Origin: CAZBEJ01 sp964521305
GTDB lineage: Bacteria > Patescibacteriota > Microgenomatia > UBA1406 > GWC2-37-13
Assembly (NCBI GenBank): GCA_964521305.1
Contig: CAZFQZ010000013.1
Location: forward strand, 1-23,325
DNA: 23,325 nt
Direction: 5' to 3'
The notes beneath the pieces were generated by a model. The model saw nothing but the letters and a program-made list of their open reading frames with translations, did no database searches and was not told where the DNA came from. A program made the position numbers and the translations under genes. Shown one piece after another: positions 20,470 through 23,325 of the stretch. How positions within the stretch are numbered: position 1 is the stretch's first letter; each line of letters begins with the position of its first letter.

Positions 20470-20488
20470 AAACAAATCTGATTTGTTT
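20470..20488 (+). repeat. Stem-loop just after secY
   Basis: AAACAAAT (20470-20477) and ATTTGTTT (20481-20488) form a perfect 8-bp stem with a CTG loop, 4 bp after the secY stop. The stem is AU-rich and no T-run follows, so a strong terminator is unlikely. It may partly end or process the transcript. Confidence 0.4.
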
Positions 20489-20491
20489 CAT

Positions 20492-20517
20492 TAGTCTTAT
20501 AAGTCTTATAAATTAAT
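20492..20517 (+). repeat. 9-nt tandem repeat before rpmG
   Basis: TAGTCTTAT and AAGTCTTAT are identical to the first two units before rpsS. A decayed AAATTAAT replaces the third unit. ATG follows directly at 20518. Confidence 0.65.
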
Positions 20518-20691
20518 ATGGCAAAAAAAGGTTCACGGGTTATGATAGGACTGGTATGTGAGGTCTGCAACAAGCAGAATTATGTGGTAGAGAAGAACAA
20601 AGTGAATACGCCAGGAGCTATGAAGCTGAAGAAATATTGTAACCACTGTAAGAAACATACCGCACACAAGGAAAAGAAGAAGTTGGATTAA
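20518..20691 (+). CDS. rpmG: 50S ribosomal protein L33, zinc-binding form
   Basis: This 57-residue protein is L33: MAKKGSRVMIGLVCEVCNKQN, then KLKKYCNHCKKHTAHKEKK. C14, C17, C41 and C44 are present, so it is the zinc-binding type. The family usually lies near secE/nusG or elsewhere, not between secY and adk. It is too short for many gene-finders, but the start is preceded by the 9-nt repeat and the frame ends in TAA. Confidence 0.92.
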   Translation: MAKKGSRVMIGLVCEVCNKQNYVVEKNKVNTPGAMKLKKYCNHCKKHTAHKEKKKLD

Positions 20692-20701
20692 TTGGATTTA
20701 T

Positions 20702-20728
20702 TAGTCATATGAGTCTCACAAGGCTCAT
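20702..20728 (+). repeat. 9-nt tandem repeat before the adk fusion gene
   Basis: TAGTCATAT, GAGTCTCAC and AAGGCTCAT are three 9-nt units. Two further bases precede ATG 20731, or 14 bases precede ATG 20743. It is most like the rpsS copy: AGTC, AGTC and AGGC words recur every 9 nt. Confidence 0.6.
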
Positions 20729-20730
20729 AT

Positions 20731-21870
20731 ATGTTATATTATATGAAACTAGTTCTTATCGGTATCCAGGGTTCAGGTAAGTCGACTCAGGGAAATATCT
20801 TGTCACGCCAGTTGAAAATTCCCTATCTGTCAACCGGCCATATATTCAGGGAGTTGGCAAAGGAGCCTACGACGTTAGGTCGGTATGTCAAAGAAACAAT
20901 GAATGCAGGATTGTTGATTCCCGACGATAAGACCATAGAAATAGTTAACAGCTACATTTCGCGTTCCGAGTACAAAAAAGGATATATTCTCGACGGGTTT
21001 CCCCGTACGGTACCACAGGCTGAAAAATTCCGAAACAACGTAGATAAGGTTGTTTTCCTGCGCATTCCTGAAAAAGAAGCGCTTTGGAGATTGCTACACC
21101 GCAATGACACCTCAAGATCGGACGATACATTGCCGGCGCTCAAAAAACGTATCGATTCGTTCAATAAGTTCACCAAACCCGTACTTGAATATTATGAAAA
21201 AGAGGATAAGCTGGTGACGATCGACGGCACGCAGAGTATAGAGGCGGTCAACGAGGAAATTCTGAAAAGTGTAGGCAAGCAGGTAGTTAAAAACCAAGTG
21301 GAGACATGGAAGCGGAAACATAAGACAATTATAGCTATTGTAGGTCTCCCGGGATCAGGGAAAACCGTTGCCGCCGATTTTTTCAAAAGCAAGGATATAC
21401 CCGTCATCACGTTCGGCAAAATCATCAATGATATGGTAGAAAGAAAGAAGCTTGCGCACACGGAAGAAGTGCATAAAGAGTTAAGGCAGAATATTCGAAA
21501 AGAATACGGTATAGCCGCGCTTGCCATCCTGAACGAAACCAAAATCAAGGATGCCTTGAATAAAAATGCCGTAGTCGTCATCGACGGCATGCGATCATGG
21601 GAAGAATATATGTATTTGAAAAATAAATTTCCCGGTCTCAGGATTACCATCATTGCTTTATACGTCGACAAACAGTTACGATACCAACGGTTATCCAAAA
21701 GGAGCGTACGCCCTCGTCTGTTTGGCGAAGATCGCGATATAAATGAATTGATCGGAATTAACATGGGGCCTACCATAGCTTTCGCAGACTATCTGATCAA
21801 AAACAATTTCTCTAAAGAAGATTTGCATGACAAATTGGAAGTTGTGTACAGGGCAATATACTTTTCGTAA
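20731..21870 (+). CDS. adk: Adenylate kinase fused to a second P-loop kinase domain
   Basis: The 379-residue product has two parts. Residues 5-185 are a short-lid adenylate kinase with P-loop GIQGSGKST (11-19), DGFPRT (88-93) and RSDD in the reduced lid. It converts AMP + ATP to 2 ADP. From about 198 a second P-loop GLPGSGKT (205-212) begins a domain of roughly 175 residues that resembles the archaeal UPF0200 / dephospho-CoA kinase-like group. It has VVVIDGMRSWEEYMYL, RQL-type Arg positions, LFGEDRDINELIG and FADYLIKNN. Its substrate is not known from sequence. ATG at 20743 (MKLVLIG) fits the usual Adk start; ATG at 20731 fits the repeat spacing. The Map gene starts at the last base of the stop (TAATG). 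Confidence 0.85.
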   Translation: MLYYMKLVLIGIQGSGKSTQGNILSRQLKIPYLSTGHIFRELAKEPTTLGRYVKETMNAGLLIPDDKTIEIVNSYISRSEYKKGYILDGFPRTVPQAEKFRNNVDKVVFLRIPEKEALWRLLHRNDTSRSDDTLPALKKRIDSFNKFTKPVLEYYEKEDKLVTIDGTQSIEAVNEEILKSVGKQVVKNQVETWKRKHKTIIAIVGLPGSGKTVAADFFKSKDIPVITFGKIINDMVERKKLAHTEEVHKELRQNIRKEYGIAALAILNETKIKDALNKNAVVVIDGMRSWEEYMYLKNKFPGLRITIIALYVDKQLRYQRLSKRSVRPRLFGEDRDINELIGINMGPTIAFADYLIKNNFSKEDLHDKLEVVYRAIYFS

Positions 21871-22622
21871 TGATTCACTATAAGACACCGGAAGAAATAG
21901 AAACAATGACAGAAGGTGGCAAGAGGTTGCACGCAGTAGTAGGTGAATTGATTCCATGGATCAAAATCGGCATGAGCACCTTGGAAATTGACCGAAAAGC
22001 GACTTCGTTAATTAAAAAAAACGGCGGCGAGATCTCATTTAACAAAGTAAAAGGGTATGATTGGGCGACATGCTTGACCATTAACGAACAGGTGGTTCAT
22101 ACTCCGCCATCAAAACGGATCATTAAGGACCAAGATGTATTGACGATTGATATAGGCCTATATTACGAGGGATACCATACGGATTATGCCGATACCATAG
22201 TATGCGGAAACCCAAAAAATAATGAAGTCGTACACTTTCTCAACGTAGGGAAACGAGCACTTTATAAAGCCATAGATCAAGCAAAAAAAGGAAACAGGCT
22301 CGGCGATATTTCACGAGCGATTGAAAACGAGATCTACGGAAACGGATATAAAATCGTCAAACAGTTGACCGGTCATGGCATTGGCACGGAGCTTCATGAA
22401 GATCCGAACGTATTTGGTTTTCTCGACAGACCGATCCAGAAAACGCTGACGATCAAGTCCGGATTAGTAATAGCGATCGAAGTGATTTATTCGGAAAGTT
22501 CTGAAGAGTTTGCGTACGAAGACGAGACGGGGTGGTCGCTGATTACTAAGGATAGGAGTTTATCCGCGTGTTTTGAACACACGGTAGCGATTACCGATAC
22601 AGAAACGCGCGTTTTAACATAA
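21870..22622 (+). CDS. map: Type I methionine aminopeptidase
   Basis: The 250-residue enzyme removes the initiator methionine from new proteins. Metal ligands are visible: two Asp in IDIGLYYEGYHTDYADT, His in GHGIGTELHEDP, Glu in AIEVIYS and Glu in EDETGWSLIT. VHTPPSKRIIKDQDVL replaces the usual VHGIP region. It starts at the last base of the adk stop, a sign of translational coupling. It follows adk in the same order as in many Gram-positive spc operons. Confidence 0.95.
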   Translation: MIHYKTPEEIETMTEGGKRLHAVVGELIPWIKIGMSTLEIDRKATSLIKKNGGEISFNKVKGYDWATCLTINEQVVHTPPSKRIIKDQDVLTIDIGLYYEGYHTDYADTIVCGNPKNNEVVHFLNVGKRALYKAIDQAKKGNRLGDISRAIENEIYGNGYKIVKQLTGHGIGTELHEDPNVFGFLDRPIQKTLTIKSGLVIAIEVIYSESSEEFAYEDETGWSLITKDRSLSACFEHTVAITDTETRVLT

Positions 22623-22629
22623 AAATGTG

Positions 22630-22658
22630 TTCATATTTGTTAAATTTTATGGTACAAT
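22630..22658 (+). promoter_or_regulatory. Candidate internal promoter of infA
   Basis: TTCATA (22630-22635) and TACAAT (22653-22658) are separated by 17 nt, and TGG gives an extended -10. Transcription would begin about 9 nt before the ATG at 22674, so infA mRNA would be near-leaderless. Confidence 0.45.
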
Positions 22659-22673
22659 AATACCTTTGAGAGT

Positions 22674-22889
22674 ATGAAAGATAACGTAGTAGTTGTTGAG
22701 GGTGAGGTCACTGAAAATCTGCCCAATACACTGTTTCGCGTAAAGCTTTTCAATTCGGAAAAAGTGTTATTGTGTTATCTTTCGGGCAAAATGAGAAAGA
22801 ATTACATAAAGATTTTGCCCGGCGATAAGGTTCGTATAGAAGTGACGCCTTATGATTTGAACAGGGGAAGGATTACCTATCGGATGTAA
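22674..22889 (+). CDS. infA: Translation initiation factor IF-1
   Basis: The 71-residue product is the OB-fold IF-1: VVVEGEVTENLPNTLFRVKLFNSEKVLLCYLSGKMRKNYIKILPGDKVRIEVTPYDLNRGRITYRM (positions 4-71 follow the family). IF-1 binds the 30S A site with IF-2 and IF-3 at initiation. It may have its own promoter (22630-22658). L36 starts 6 bp after it. Confidence 0.95.
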   Translation: MKDNVVVVEGEVTENLPNTLFRVKLFNSEKVLLCYLSGKMRKNYIKILPGDKVRIEVTPYDLNRGRITYRM

Positions 22890-22895
22890 AAATAT

Positions 22896-23009
22896 ATGAG
22901 AGTGCAGGCATCGATTAAAAAAATTTGCCCGAAATGCAAACTAGTCAAAAGAAAAGGAAGATTGTATATTACTTGTTCCAATCCGAAGCATAAACAGAGG
23001 CAAGGATGA
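22896..23009 (+). CDS. rpmJ: 50S ribosomal protein L36
   Basis: The 37-residue product is the zinc-binding L36: MRVQASIKKICPKCKLVKRKG and CSNPKHKQRQG, with C11, C14, C27 and H32 as the usual zinc ligands. L36 joins the 50S late and contacts several 23S domains. It is too short for most gene-finders, but its order after IF-1 and before S13 is standard. Confidence 0.93.
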   Translation: MRVQASIKKICPKCKLVKRKGRLYITCSNPKHKQRQG

Positions 23010-23018
23010 CAAAAACGT

Positions 23019-23325
23019 ATGGCGAGGTTACTCGGAATTACATTACCGGATGACAAACGCGTTGAGTATGCGTTGACGTTGTTATACGGTATTGGCTGGG
23101 CGCGATCAGCGGATATACTGAAACAACTTGGCATTAATGAACGCAAGCGCGTCAATGAGCTTACCGAAGACGAAATCAAAAAGATTACGGCTATAATTGA
23201 CAAGAACTATAAGGTAGAAGGTGATCTCAAGGAGCAACTCAACGACAATATGAAGCGTTTGAAGGAAATCGGTACGTATCGGGGAACGAGACACGCCAGA
23301 GGTTTGCCTGTCCGCGGCCAACGGA
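23019..23325 (+). CDS. rpsM: 30S ribosomal protein S13, cut by the window end
   Basis: The visible 102 codons are the N-terminal part of S13: MARLLGITLPDDKRVEYALTLLYGIGWARS, then KEIGTYRGTRHARGLPVRGQR. S13 contacts the P-site tRNA and S19 in the 30S head. The frame continues beyond the window. S11, S4, RpoA and L17 are expected to follow from the usual order, but they are not visible. Confidence 0.95.
   Translation, partial: MARLLGITLPDDKRVEYALTLLYGIGWARSADILKQLGINERKRVNELTEDEIKKITAIIDKNYKVEGDLKEQLNDNMKRLKEIGTYRGTRHARGLPVRGQR

Noticed and set aside
1..23325. Recoded UGA (Gly) as in Gracilibacteria or SR1
   Set aside because: Several well-identified genes (S10, L36, L15, S17) end at TGA in the expected place, so UGA is a stop here.
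1..23325. CRISPR array, tRNA, rRNA or insertion sequence
   Set aside because: No regularly spaced repeats of the right size, no tRNA cloverleaf or rRNA sequence, and no transposase motif was seen. The 9-nt repeats are far too short.

Overview
The window looks like chromosomal DNA of a Candidate Phyla Radiation (Patescibacteria) bacterium, probably of the Microgenomates type. The evidence is an AT-rich sequence with tightly packed genes, small bacterial ribosomal proteins, no L30 gene between S5 and L15, and several short proteins of families common in CPR genomes (DUF3467, DUF1189-like, two-domain adenylate kinase). UGA is used as a stop, so this is not the UGA=Gly code of Gracilibacteria/SR1. 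The lineage is inferred, because no 16S gene or marker tree is available.

Layout, left (1-8.8 kb). A non-coding block (about 72-310) has long-range complementarity that looks like a structured RNA. It precedes a DUF3467 gene with a strong Shine-Dalgarno (SD) site and an RsmC-like methyltransferase. Two leftward genes (GT2 and GT39-type membrane glycosyltransferases) form an envelope-sugar operon. They are divergent from a small winged-helix regulator with two CxxC pairs and a palindromic operator candidate. A 61-residue sigma-region-4-like HTH protein follows. A UvrD/AddB-like helicase-nuclease with an Fe-S motif and a DUF1189-like membrane protein are leftward.

Layout, right (8.8-23.3 kb). 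tuf-rpsJ starts from a good promoter with a 5' hairpin. A second promoter follows S10, with a leader holding a short Phe-rich ORF, an antiterminator and an intrinsic terminator. This leader precedes a long ribosomal-protein array: L3, L4, L23, L2, L22, S3, L16, L29, S17, L14, L24, L5, S14, S19, S8, L6, L18, S5, L15, SecY, L33, adenylate kinase fusion, methionine aminopeptidase, IF-1, L36 and S13 (cut by the window end). Several junctions are 4-bp ATGA overlaps.

The array supplies ribosome assembly (S10/spc proteins), factor functions (EF-Tu, IF-1), N-terminal Met removal (Map), membrane insertion (SecY) and adenylate balance (Adk). Departures from the standard order are S19 moved from between L2 and L22 to between S14 and S8, L30 absent, L33 inserted after secY, and Adk fused to a second P-loop kinase domain. 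Four genes in the array (L24, S19, L33, adk) are preceded by the same degenerate 9-nt tandem repeat, with its first unit 25-29 nt before the start codon.

The three most promising undescribed items are the pseudoknotted RNA candidate at 72-310 with its anti-SD-like segment, the attenuator between S10 and L3, and the 9-nt start-proximal repeat. All three are read from sequence only and are untested.
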